DNA of 35,551 nucleotides from the NCBI GenBank assembly GCA_947503365.1, contig CANNDT010000044.1:1-35551 (forward strand). The letters are read 5' to 3'. This DNA comes from CANNDT01 sp945876205 (GTDB lineage Bacteria; Acidobacteriota; Vicinamibacteria; Vicinamibacterales; UBA2999). The position numbers were made by a program, and so were the translations under genes. The notes beneath the pieces are model-generated. The model was not told the origin of the DNA. It did not search any database and saw only the letters and a list, made by a program, of their open reading frames with translations. This document shows, piece by piece, positions 14,279 to 21,275 of this stretch. Positions within the stretch are counted from its first letter, which is position 1. Every line of letters begins with the position of its first letter.

Positions 14279-14956
14279 CTATTTCTTCTTTTTTTCGTCC
14301 CAGGCGATCTCGGTCTCGCCGCCCGGCTGCAACTGCAGGATGGCGTTGGCCACGCGATCGGTGCGTACCTTCAGCGGCAGCTGCGCTTCGTAGACCAGTT
14401 CCTTCGCACCCGCGCTGCGCAGCTCGTACTTGATGTCGTGGCGGCGGAGAATCGCTTCGATTTCTCCGCGGATCGCCCCCGGCTCGGCGGCAATCACCTT
14501 CAGCTCGAAGAGCTTGCGGGACTCGGGCTCGAAGGATTCGACCGCCCAGAGCACGCCGAGAATGAAGAGCGCCGCGAACACGGCCAGGCCGTAGACCTCC
14601 ACTCCGCACGCGAGCCCGAGGGTGAGCGTCGCCAGCATCACCACCGCATCCTTGGGATCGTCGATCTTGGCCCGATAGCGGATGAGGTTGGCGGCGCCGA
14701 CAATGCCAAACGCCCGCGCGAGGCTCGCGCCGACGATCAACATGACGACGGCGCCGACCACGGCGAGGATGATTTGGGTCTGGATGACCGACGCGGATCG
14801 CGGCGGCGTGCCTTTACGGCGCGGACGAAACGCGAGCGCGGCGCCGAGCGCCGCGGCGAGCGGAAGCGCGATGACCGACCGCACGATCATCTGCGCGTGC
14901 TCTTCGAGGATGTCGGGGACGTAGGCGGTGAAGTCGGGAGGAAGCTGATCGAACAT
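14279..14956 (-). CDS. DUF4956 family membrane protein
   Basis: The 225-aa product has about four membrane spans in its first 140 residues (near 24-43, 60-80, 104-121 and 123-140). The family core is GASLARAFGIVGAANLIRYRAKIDDPKDAVVML. A soluble C-terminal domain of about 80 residues resembles the small regulatory domain of MgtC-like proteins (AILRRHDIKYELRS, then IAWDEKKKK). DUF4956 proteins are uncharacterised and are often found beside polyphosphate-polymerase (VTC) or CotH-kinase genes. Here the ATG at 14956 overlaps the stop of the upstream lipoprotein gene by one base (TGATG), so the two are co-translated and probably work together at the inner membrane. Confidence 0.85.
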   Translation of the reverse strand: MFDQLPPDFTAYVPDILEEHAQMIVRSVIALPLAAALGAALAFRPRRKGTPPRSASVIQTQIILAVVGAVVMLIVGASLARAFGIVGAANLIRYRAKIDDPKDAVVMLATLTLGLACGVEVYGLAVFAALFILGVLWAVESFEPESRKLFELKVIAAEPGAIRGEIEAILRRHDIKYELRSAGAKELVYEAQLPLKVRTDRVANAILQLQPGGETEIAWDEKKKK

Positions 14957-15924
14957 CAGTTATCAGTGCCGGCGCGCACGCGACGGTCCACGCGCAGCGC
15001 CAGTCCGTCGGCGATCTTTTCTTTGATACGCGCAATGTAGCGGTCCGTTATCGGATCCGCGTAGTTGCCGGCGCGAAAGGCGTCGCGCCACTGTGCATCG
15101 GTCAGCCGCGCCATCTGCTGCGCCCCCCACTGTACGTCCGCGGGGCCGATCATAGATAGGAGTTCCTGGTGACGGCCCTTGTAGTGAAACTCGACCGTTT
15201 CGCCACTGACGCTCGTGATGAACGGATTGCGCTCGAAGGCCTCGAGCCAGTTTCGCCGCGGAAACAGCTTGCCGGTGTCGCCAAGCGCGGCGCCGACATC
15301 GCGGGCGAGGAACCAGCGCTTCGCGCCGTCCCATGCTTCCCTGGGCTCGTAGATGCTGTTGTTGTCGTCCTTGAGATCGGTGCTGTTCAACATCAGCATC
15401 ACCGCCAGCAGGCCTTTGAGCTGACGGGTGCCGCTGTAGGGGTTGTCCGCCCAGAACCAGTACTCGTCGAGCCGCTTGAGGTCGTCCAGCTTGGGACGGA
15501 ATCGCGCCTCACTTTCGCGGCGAGGCTTCGCATCCTTGGCATCCGCGCTCCACGAGGGCAGGTAGTACAGGGGAGGCTGGTGATAGCCGAGCCCCCAGAG
15601 AATGCGGGACATCACGACTTCGGTCTGCGCCTCGGGGCCAATCTTCGCGCTCCATCCCATCCCCTTCGGGTCTTCGACGTCGAAGCTGATGCTGAAGCCC
15701 TGGTCGTCCTTGCCCTCCACCTTATAGATGGCGGCGGGATCGGGCGCGTATTTCTGCCCGCCGATGCCCCAGAAAAGGTCGCGAGGTTCCGGTCCGGGGT
15801 CAATCCACAGCTCTGCCATCTGCTCCGGCGAGATGGGCCCGCGGGGCGCGACAACGACTGTACGCCCGCCACACGCTGAAAGCATGACCGCGACGACAAC
15901 GGCCGAGGTAGCTCGACGCACCAT
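14956..15924 (-). CDS. Lipoprotein with kinase-like motif arrangement, unknown function
   Basis: The 322-aa protein has a lipoprotein signal (hydrophobic stretch, LSAC lipobox, Cys18), so it is exported and lipid-anchored. I do not recognise a named family. It does show a spacing reminiscent of atypical protein-kinase folds (HipA/FAM20/CotH-like): WSAKIG with K94, an acidic E102 in the following helix, NSTDLKDDNN (D183, K185, N188 or N189) where a catalytic loop would be, and FLARDVGAALG with D209 where a metal-binding Asp would be. This reading is inference from pattern only. Coupling to a DUF4956 gene, whose relatives sit near CotH kinases, is compatible. The C-terminal half (KLFPRRNWLEAFERNPF) is conserved-looking and soluble. 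Confidence 0.75.
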   Translation of the reverse strand: MVRRATSAVVVAVMLSACGGRTVVVAPRGPISPEQMAELWIDPGPEPRDLFWGIGGQKYAPDPAAIYKVEGKDDQGFSISFDVEDPKGMGWSAKIGPEAQTEVVMSRILWGLGYHQPPLYYLPSWSADAKDAKPRRESEARFRPKLDDLKRLDEYWFWADNPYSGTRQLKGLLAVMLMLNSTDLKDDNNSIYEPREAWDGAKRWFLARDVGAALGDTGKLFPRRNWLEAFERNPFITSVSGETVEFHYKGRHQELLSMIGPADVQWGAQQMARLTDAQWRDAFRAGNYADPITDRYIARIKEKIADGLALRVDRRVRAGTDN

Positions 15925-15953
15925 AGGCTCACCTCTTCAGCAAAGGACGCGCC

Positions 15954-16173
15954 ATGCAGAAGGCGATTCGTGACGCGAAGGCCTACACCAGCCGGCTCAA
16001 TCCGAGCCAGCCGCACGAGCGCGCGATGACACGCTTCGTCCAGGTGACGCTCGCGCATGTGGGATTTCAGCCTCGTCGATCCCGATAATCGACGGCCGGT
16101 CGATTACGATATCCGCCGTAGACTGCTCTCGGAGTTCGAGCGCTTCCCCGTGGCATTCCTCGAAGGACACTGA
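15954..16173 (+). pseudogene. treY (malto-oligosyltrehalose synthase) remnant
   Basis: Two fragments in different frames match separate parts of TreY. 15954-16088 reads MQKAIRDAKAYTSRLNPSQP, like the family segment KALREAKVHTSWINPNE. 16057-16173 reads MWDFSLVDPDNRRPVDYDIR, matching the TreY segment after the active site (ELWDFSLVDPDNRRPVD). The sequence between them, about 90 residues in intact enzymes, is gone, the frame shifts at the join, and both the N-terminal two thirds and the C-terminus are absent. This is a decayed piece of a trehalose-synthesis gene, with no treZ or treS partner in the window. Confidence 0.75.
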
Positions 16174-16176
16174 CCA

Positions 16177-17427
16177 GTGGGCTGGACGATCATCGCCGTC
16201 GGATTCATCGTGTGGTTCACCGCGGTGCTGCTCTTCACGCCGCGCATCGACTACAACGTCAGCATTCCGCTGCGACCCGACAGCGACGAGTTCCTGCACG
16301 TCATCCAGTTCACCTGCCAGGCCCGGCTCCATCGCGGCAACAAGGTCGAGGTCCTGACCAACGGCGCGCAGTTCTATCCGGCGATGCGAGACGCGATTCG
16401 AGCGGCGGAGGCGTCGGTCAACCTCGAGGCGTACATCTTCCGTCCCGGCGAGGCCGCCGAGATGCTGATCGAGGTCCTGGTCGAACGCGCCAAGGCGGGG
16501 ATTGAAGTGCGGCTCGTGCTCGATTGGGTCGGCAGCGCACGGATGGGCGGCGACGCCGCGCGCCGGCTGCGGGACGCGGGCTGCACGATCAATTTTTACC
16601 AGCCGATCGCCTGGTACCGGCTGCATCGCCTCAACAACCGGACGCACCGCGAGCTGCTCATCATCGACGGCCGGGTGGCGTTCACCGGCGGCGCGGGCGT
16701 GGCCGACTGGTGGCTGAAGCCCGAGGGGCGGAAGCCCGCGTGGCGCGACACGATGACGCGGATCGAAGGCCCGATCGTCGCGGCGCTGCAGGGCGTCTTC
16801 GCCGAAAACTGGCTGGAGTGCTGTGGCGAGATCGTGACGTCGCCGCGGCTGTGGCCGGCGCTGACAGCGGTGGGGCCGACCGAGGCGATGCTGGTGAAGA
16901 GCTCGCCGTCGGATCGCGCCACCTCGTCACGCGTGGTGTTCCAGATGTTGATCGAAGGCGCGAGCAGCGAGATCGACATCAGCACGCCCTACTTCCTGCC
17001 CGATCGCTCGCTGCGGCGCGTGCTGGTTCGTGCGGCACGCCGGGGCGTGCGCGTCCGGGTGATCGTGCCTGGTCAGCTGAGCGATCAGCGATTCGTCAGG
17101 CTCGCCAGCCGCCGGATGTACAAGGAACTGCTCGACGGCGGCGTGCGGATGTTCGAGTATCGGCCGTCGATGACCCACTGCAAGGCGTTGATGGTCGACC
17201 GCACCTGGGCGCTCATCGGCACGACCAATATCGACAACCGATCCTTCGAGCACAACGACGAAGTGAACGTCGCGTTTCGCGAGCGGGACGTCACCGAGCG
17301 CCTGCGGCGCGATTTCGAGGCCGACCTGTCGGCCAGCGACGAGATTACGCTCGACACATGGGCCGCCCGCTCGCCGTTCGAGAAGCTTGTCGGTCCTGTC
17401 TGCTGGATTCTCGAGCGGCAGCAGTAG
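16177..17427 (+). CDS. Phospholipase D / cardiolipin synthase family protein with altered first HKD motif
   Basis: The 416-aa protein has one N-terminal membrane segment (about residues 3-21) and two PLD domains. Cardiolipin synthases of this superfamily join phosphatidyl groups at the membrane using two HxKxxxxD motifs. The second motif is intact (HCKALMVD, H334-K336-D341, followed by GTTNIDNRSFEHNDEVN). The first reads HRELLIID (H157-E159-D164), so its lysine is a glutamate. The surrounding NNRTHRE and GRVAFTGGAG context is otherwise canonical. Either the enzyme tolerates the change, the substrate range is altered, or activity is reduced. The GTG start directly follows the treY remnant. Its role in lipid synthesis is likely but unproven. 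Confidence 0.88.
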   Translation: MGWTIIAVGFIVWFTAVLLFTPRIDYNVSIPLRPDSDEFLHVIQFTCQARLHRGNKVEVLTNGAQFYPAMRDAIRAAEASVNLEAYIFRPGEAAEMLIEVLVERAKAGIEVRLVLDWVGSARMGGDAARRLRDAGCTINFYQPIAWYRLHRLNNRTHRELLIIDGRVAFTGGAGVADWWLKPEGRKPAWRDTMTRIEGPIVAALQGVFAENWLECCGEIVTSPRLWPALTAVGPTEAMLVKSSPSDRATSSRVVFQMLIEGASSEIDISTPYFLPDRSLRRVLVRAARRGVRVRVIVPGQLSDQRFVRLASRRMYKELLDGGVRMFEYRPSMTHCKALMVDRTWALIGTTNIDNRSFEHNDEVNVAFRERDVTERLRRDFEADLSASDEITLDTWAARSPFEKLVGPVCWILERQQ

Positions 17428-17614
17428 CGGCGCCGCGCGCATCGACTCCGGTGTGGCCGCAATCGAACCCAGCCATACCGATCTGTAGCCATACGGCAGC
17501 GAAAAAATCCGTTCCGATTCCCCTGCCACGGCGTTTTCTTAACCAAAGAGGCCGCATACGTCCGTGCCGGTCCTTGGCACTGCTGTTGCTGAACGGTCCA
17601 GCAGGAGAGACACC

Positions 17615-17989
17615 GTGACACGTCTGATTGTCTTCGCCGTCTTCGCCGCCGCACTCATCACCACCGCTGAACGTCCGGGCCACGCCAAAGAGGTCGTCGA
17701 AATCCTTCTGCGCGGGCACTACTTCGTCGAGCCGGCCACGGTGCAGATCACGGTCGCCGTGGAACCCCACGCCAAGAATCGCTCGCTGCGCATCGAGGCT
17801 GACGGCGAGCGGCTCTTCCGCGCCAGCCAACTCTCGCTCGACGGCGCCGAGGAAAAGCGGATTCACGCCGTGGAATTCAAGAATCTCCCCGCCGGCAACT
17901 ACATCCTTCGCGCCGAAGTGCTTGGCAGCGATGATGTTCGGGGGATGGCAGAGCAGGAACTGGTCGTCAGCGGCGCCGGGATGCGCTGA
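17615..17989 (+). CDS. Small secreted protein, unknown function
   Basis: The 124-aa product from GTG at 17615 has a ribosome site AGGAGAG suitably upstream. An N-terminal hydrophobic segment (RLIVFAVFAAALITT) followed by a likely cleavage site near GHA predicts secretion. The mature part is short, charged and beta-rich (PATVQITVAVEPHAKNRSL, then FKNLPAGNYILRAEV), suggesting a small beta-sandwich. An upstream in-frame ATG at 17564 would place the signal peptide internally, so it is not chosen. The stop faces the stop of the next gene with one base between. I do not recognise a family. Confidence 0.7.
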   Translation: MTRLIVFAVFAAALITTAERPGHAKEVVEILLRGHYFVEPATVQITVAVEPHAKNRSLRIEADGERLFRASQLSLDGAEEKRIHAVEFKNLPAGNYILRAEVLGSDDVRGMAEQELVVSGAGMR

Positions 17990-17990
17990 A

Positions 17991-18338
17991 TCAGCGGTGA
18001 TCGATCGCCGCGGTCCACGCGGCGATCTGCTCTTCGGTCATCGATCCGCGCGGCGTCATCCGCGCATCGTCATAGCCCCATTCGTCGACGTCCACGAGAT
18101 ACTGCCCGCGCGACAACGACGTGCCCTGGCACACCTTGCTGTCGCGTGTCGGCACTTCGAGTTCAGCCATCAAGCGGTTCATCAGCTCCTTCATCACCAC
18201 CGCGGGAATCAGTGCGCGTTCTCCCGGATAGATGAAGCCGAACACGACAGTGTGACTGAGCAGCACGCGCCAGTGACCAGCAGGTGTGTACGAGGCGAAC
18301 TCATCCGTTCCGGCATAAGCCGGAACGGATGTACTCAA
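17991..18338 (-). CDS. Hypothetical protein with repeat-derived N-terminus
   Basis: The frame from TTG at 18338 gives 115 aa. The first 15 or so residues (TSVPAYAGTDEFASY) are encoded by a 30-base perfect palindrome, so the true N-terminus is uncertain. If the frame is extended upstream, an LALAL stretch resembles part of a signal peptide, but no good start codon is seen. The conserved-looking body includes VVFGFIYPGERALIP, ELMNRLMAELE and QYLVDVDEWGYDDARM. I recognise no family. The gene lies 19 bases downstream of the Spy-like gene on the same strand and may be a truncated or repeat-interrupted gene. Confidence 0.45.
   Translation of the reverse strand: MSTSVPAYAGTDEFASYTPAGHWRVLLSHTVVFGFIYPGERALIPAVVMKELMNRLMAELEVPTRDSKVCQGTSLSRGQYLVDVDEWGYDDARMTPRGSMTEEQIAAWTAAIDHR
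18302..18331. repeat. Perfect 13-bp palindrome at the start of a hypothetical gene
   Basis: CATCCGTTCCGGC ATAA GCCGGAACGGATG is a perfect 13-base stem with a tetraloop, typical of REP-like elements. It lies inside the first codons of the gene at 17991-18338. In the mRNA it would fold strongly next to the proposed start codon. Confidence 0.85.
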
Positions 18339-18357
18339 AGCAAGGGCGAGCGTTGGC

Positions 18358-18723
18358 TTATTGGGCGTTGGGAGTTCTCTGCCGGCGCTCCTTGCCCTTC
18401 GCTTCGCGGTCCGCGCGAAGCGTGTCGGCCTTCTGCTGCTGCTCCGGCGTCAGGATCGCGCGGATGTCGCTCTGCAGCCGCTCGTTGAGCGCCTGGAACT
18501 GCGGCCGATACTGCTCCATCACCGAACGCACCTGCTCGCGCTGTGCCTCGGTCAGGTTCAGTTCGCGCATCGGCAGGCCGCCGCCCGGCCCGCCAGGACC
18601 GAAGCCACCAGCTCCGCGTCCACGGCCCGCGCCGGGACCACCCTGCGCGTAGAGAGCTGCGCCGCCTGCCAGCAGCGCAACCAGCGCCACGATCATTGCC
18701 ACGATACGAATCGGACGAACCAT
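18358..18723 (-). CDS. Spy/CpxP-like (LTxxQ) periplasmic protein
   Basis: A 121-aa secreted protein with a clear signal peptide (RIVAMIVALVALLAGGAALYAQ). A Gly/Arg/Pro-rich stretch follows, then a helical region with the LTxxQ-type motif LNLTEAQREQVRSVM and, 40 residues later, the second LTPEQQQKADTL. This is the pattern of the Spy/CpxP family, small periplasmic helical proteins involved in chaperone activity or envelope-stress and metal sensing. It also resembles short pentapeptide-free relatives common in Acidobacteria. ATG at 18723. No sigma-E/RseA or Cpx genes are nearby. Confidence 0.82.
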   Translation of the reverse strand: MVRPIRIVAMIVALVALLAGGAALYAQGGPGAGRGRGAGGFGPGGPGGGLPMRELNLTEAQREQVRSVMEQYRPQFQALNERLQSDIRAILTPEQQQKADTLRADREAKGKERRQRTPNAQ

Positions 18724-18750
18724 GTGTGTCTTCCTCCCAGGGAAATACGT

Positions 18751-18860
18751 GCCCGCCGAAGCCGAATGGCGAATGCGGGCTCCTGATCTATCTGACGAAA
18801 TCGCGCGGCGTTAAATTGTCAAGATTTTGTGAAATCTTCGGCGGACTTGTCCCGCCGAAG
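18751..18860. repeat. GCCGAAG/CTTCGGC palindromic units in a 298-base spacer
   Basis: The spacer between the Spy-like gene (-) and the PEGA gene (+) has no gene. It holds GCCCGC/GCGGGC arms at 18751-18756 and 18775-18780, and a perfect 9-base hairpin CTTCGGCGG/CCGCCGAAG at 18836-18860, followed by GCGGCGAAGGCGGAC. An AT-rich stretch between them (TTAAATTGTCAAGATTTTG, 18811-18829) is the best place for the divergent promoters. The units match the style of the element inside lhr at 10330-10389. Confidence 0.65.
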
Positions 18861-19021
18861 CCCATGCGGCGAAGGCGGACGTCCTCCCGGCTGGACAGAC
18901 GAACTGTCGCGCCGGGGCGACGGTCATCAACGCGCTGACGATTTGCTCAGCATTCATCGCACTTCCGATACGGCACAGCCGTTGCCTCGGCGAGCGCGGT
19001 TACTCCATCGGAGGTCCCCCC

Positions 19022-19678
19022 ATGCGGATTGGCTCGAAAGCCGCGGCGCTGGTCGCCACGGTCGCTCTCTTTCTTACCTGTCACCCTGCGCCGGCGCTCG
19101 CGCAATTCCGGCTGTTCGATGACGACAGCGGGATCCGGTTTCAGGTCACCCCCGAGAATGCGGAAGTCTTCCTGGACGGCTACTACGTCGGCACGGTCGA
19201 TGACTTCGACGGCATGTTCCAGCGGCTGAATCTCCGGCCCGGTGAACATGACATCGAGCTCTATCTGGACGGATACCGATCGGTGCGGCAGAAGATCCTC
19301 GTGCAGCCCCGTGCGACCTTCCGCGTGCGGTACTCCATGGAAGCACTGCAGCCGGGCGACACGCCGGATCCCCGGCCGGTGGCGCCTCCGCCACCGCCGC
19401 CGCCCGCCGCGGGCGAACGCCGCCAGGGACGACCACCGCTGAACGGCCGATCCGAGTTCGGCGCGATTGCGATCCGCGTGCAGCCGCGCGACGCCGTGGT
19501 GATGATCGACGGCGAGCGGTGGGACACGCCGCCGGAGAACGACCGCCTCGTCGTCCAGCTTCCCGCGGGCGAGCATCGCGTGGAGATTCGGAAGGACGGC
19601 TTCGGAAGCTATGTGTCCACCGTCGACGTGCGCCGCGGCGACGAGACGGCGCTCAACGTCAGCCTCACGCGTGAGTAG
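19022..19678 (+). CDS. Secreted protein with two PEGA domains
   Basis: The 218-aa protein has a signal peptide (ALVATVALFLTCHPAPALAQ). Two PEGA-type beta domains follow, at about residues 37-103 (VTPENAEVFLDGYYVGTVDD and LRPGEHDIELYLDGYR) and 148-218 (VQPRDAVVMIDGERWDT and LPAGEHRVEIRKDGF). They are separated by a proline-rich linker (about 113-130). PEGA domains are small extracellular or periplasmic modules often attached to surface or sensory proteins; a specific role cannot be given. ATG at 19022 is the natural start, with GGAGG upstream. Confidence 0.85.
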   Translation: MRIGSKAAALVATVALFLTCHPAPALAQFRLFDDDSGIRFQVTPENAEVFLDGYYVGTVDDFDGMFQRLNLRPGEHDIELYLDGYRSVRQKILVQPRATFRVRYSMEALQPGDTPDPRPVAPPPPPPPAAGERRQGRPPLNGRSEFGAIAIRVQPRDAVVMIDGERWDTPPENDRLVVQLPAGEHRVEIRKDGFGSYVSTVDVRRGDETALNVSLTRE

Positions 19679-19692
19679 GAGAGGGACCGTGG

Positions 19693-19707
19693 TGGGGTCA
19701 GACCCCA
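19693..19707. repeat. TGGGGTC-A-GACCCCA palindrome
   Basis: A perfect 7-base palindrome around a central A, 14 bases after the PEGA gene stop and upstream of the MFS gene. It could help terminate the PEGA transcript, or be one of the small dispersed palindromes of this genome. Confidence 0.6.
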
Positions 19708-19750
19708 GTGAAGAGGGGACTCATATTTTGGCGTGGTACGCTGGGAAACA

Positions 19751-21262
19751 GTGTCCACGCCACCCATCAGCCTGCGCAGGCGCAGGGCCATTACCGCAGG
19801 ACTTCTTCTCGGGATGAGCCTGGGCGCGATGGAGGCGACGGTCGTCGGCACCGCGATGCCGACGATCATCGCCACCCTCGGGGGCCTCGCGCACTATAGC
19901 TGGGTCTTTTCCGCCTACCTGCTGACGTCCACGGCCTCGGTGCCGATCTGGGGACGGCTCTCGGATCTCTACGGCCGCAAGCGGATGTATCTCGCCGGTA
20001 TCTGCATTTTCCTGGCTGGCTCGGTGCTCTCCGGCGCATCGACGTCGATGGTGCAGCTGATTGCCGCCCGCGCGCTGCAGGGCGTCGGCGCCGGCGCCAT
20101 CGTCCCGCTCAGCATGACGATCATCGGCGAGCTCTACACGCTCGCCGAACGCGCGCGCACCCAGGCGGTGTTCAGCGGCGTGTGGGGCGTGGCGTCGGTC
20201 GCCGGTCCGCTCGTTGGCGGCTACGTCACCGACGCGATTTCCTGGCGGTGGGTCTTCTATCTCAACCTGCCCTTCGGCCTGCTCGCGCTGCTGGTCATCG
20301 CGATGACGTATCCAAAGCGTCAGCAGATCGCCACCGTCACGGTCGACTGGCTTGGCGCCGGACTGATGTTCTTCGGCGTGAGCGCGCTGCTGCTGGCCAT
20401 TGGCGGAGAAACCGGCGCCGGCGTCGCATGGCTCGTACTGGCGGCCGCCCTTCTCGGCGTCTTCGTCGTCGTCGAGCGCCGCGTCCCGGAGCCGATCCTG
20501 CCGATTGAGCTGCTGCGGACCCCGATCGTCGCGCGCACGATCGCGGTCGTCTTCCTGGTCGGCATGGCGATGTTCGGCGCGATCGCCTTCATTCCGCTCT
20601 TCGTCCAGGGGGTGATGGGCGCCACGGCGACGCAGGCAGGACAGGTGCTGACGCCACTCTTCATGGGATGGGTGACGGCGTCGATCATCGGCGCCCGGCT
20701 CACGGTGAAGATCGGATACCGGCACGTCGTGGTCGCGGGCGTCGCGTTGCTGGTCACCGGCTTCGCCGGGCTGTCGCTGATGACGCCGGAATCAACCCGG
20801 ACCGTCCTGCTCGCGTCCTGCTTCGTCATCGGCACCGGGATGGGATTCTCGATGCTGTCGACGCTGCTCGCCGTGCAGCACGGCGTCGAGCGATCGCAGT
20901 TGGGCATCGCCACGTCGCTCAACCAGTTTTCACGGAGCATTGGCGCGGCCGTCGGCGTGGCCACGATGGGTGCTCTGATGACACGGCGCCTGGCAGGCGT
21001 CGATCTTCCCGGAGGCGTCGGTGCCATCAGCGCCGCGGGCGGTGTCGCGTTGAGCGGCGCGGCGCGCGAGCAGTTCGCGGCCGCCTTGCACCAGGTCTTC
21101 GTCGCCGGAACCGGAATGGCCGCCGCCGCGCTGGTGATGACGTTCTTTCTACCGGCGGTCGACTTTCATCGCGGCGTGACCAGTAACGCGGGCGAAGAGA
21201 TGATTGCCGCCGAAATGACCAGCCTCGAGCCTGAAGACGAACCGATCTCGGTCACCGACTAG
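19751..21262 (+). CDS. MFS transporter, DHA2 (EmrB/QacA-like) family
   Basis: Proton-driven drug or metabolite exporter of the 14-helix DHA2 family in the inner membrane. The product is about 503 aa and strongly hydrophobic. The family motif A between helices 2 and 3 is GRLSDLYGRKRMYL, and GPLVGGYVTD matches the antiporter motif C. GTG at 19751 (VSTPPISLRRRR) is preferred because it gives a normal short basic N-terminus; GTG at 19733 would add six residues. It lies 13 bases upstream of the thiolase gene and may be co-transcribed with it, so its substrate could be related to aromatic metabolism. That link is inference. Confidence 0.9.
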   Translation: MSTPPISLRRRRAITAGLLLGMSLGAMEATVVGTAMPTIIATLGGLAHYSWVFSAYLLTSTASVPIWGRLSDLYGRKRMYLAGICIFLAGSVLSGASTSMVQLIAARALQGVGAGAIVPLSMTIIGELYTLAERARTQAVFSGVWGVASVAGPLVGGYVTDAISWRWVFYLNLPFGLLALLVIAMTYPKRQQIATVTVDWLGAGLMFFGVSALLLAIGGETGAGVAWLVLAAALLGVFVVVERRVPEPILPIELLRTPIVARTIAVVFLVGMAMFGAIAFIPLFVQGVMGATATQAGQVLTPLFMGWVTASIIGARLTVKIGYRHVVVAGVALLVTGFAGLSLMTPESTRTVLLASCFVIGTGMGFSMLSTLLAVQHGVERSQLGIATSLNQFSRSIGAAVGVATMGALMTRRLAGVDLPGGVGAISAAGGVALSGAAREQFAAALHQVFVAGTGMAAAALVMTFFLPAVDFHRGVTSNAGEEMIAAEMTSLEPEDEPISVTD

Positions 21263-21275
21263 AATTGAGCTATCC

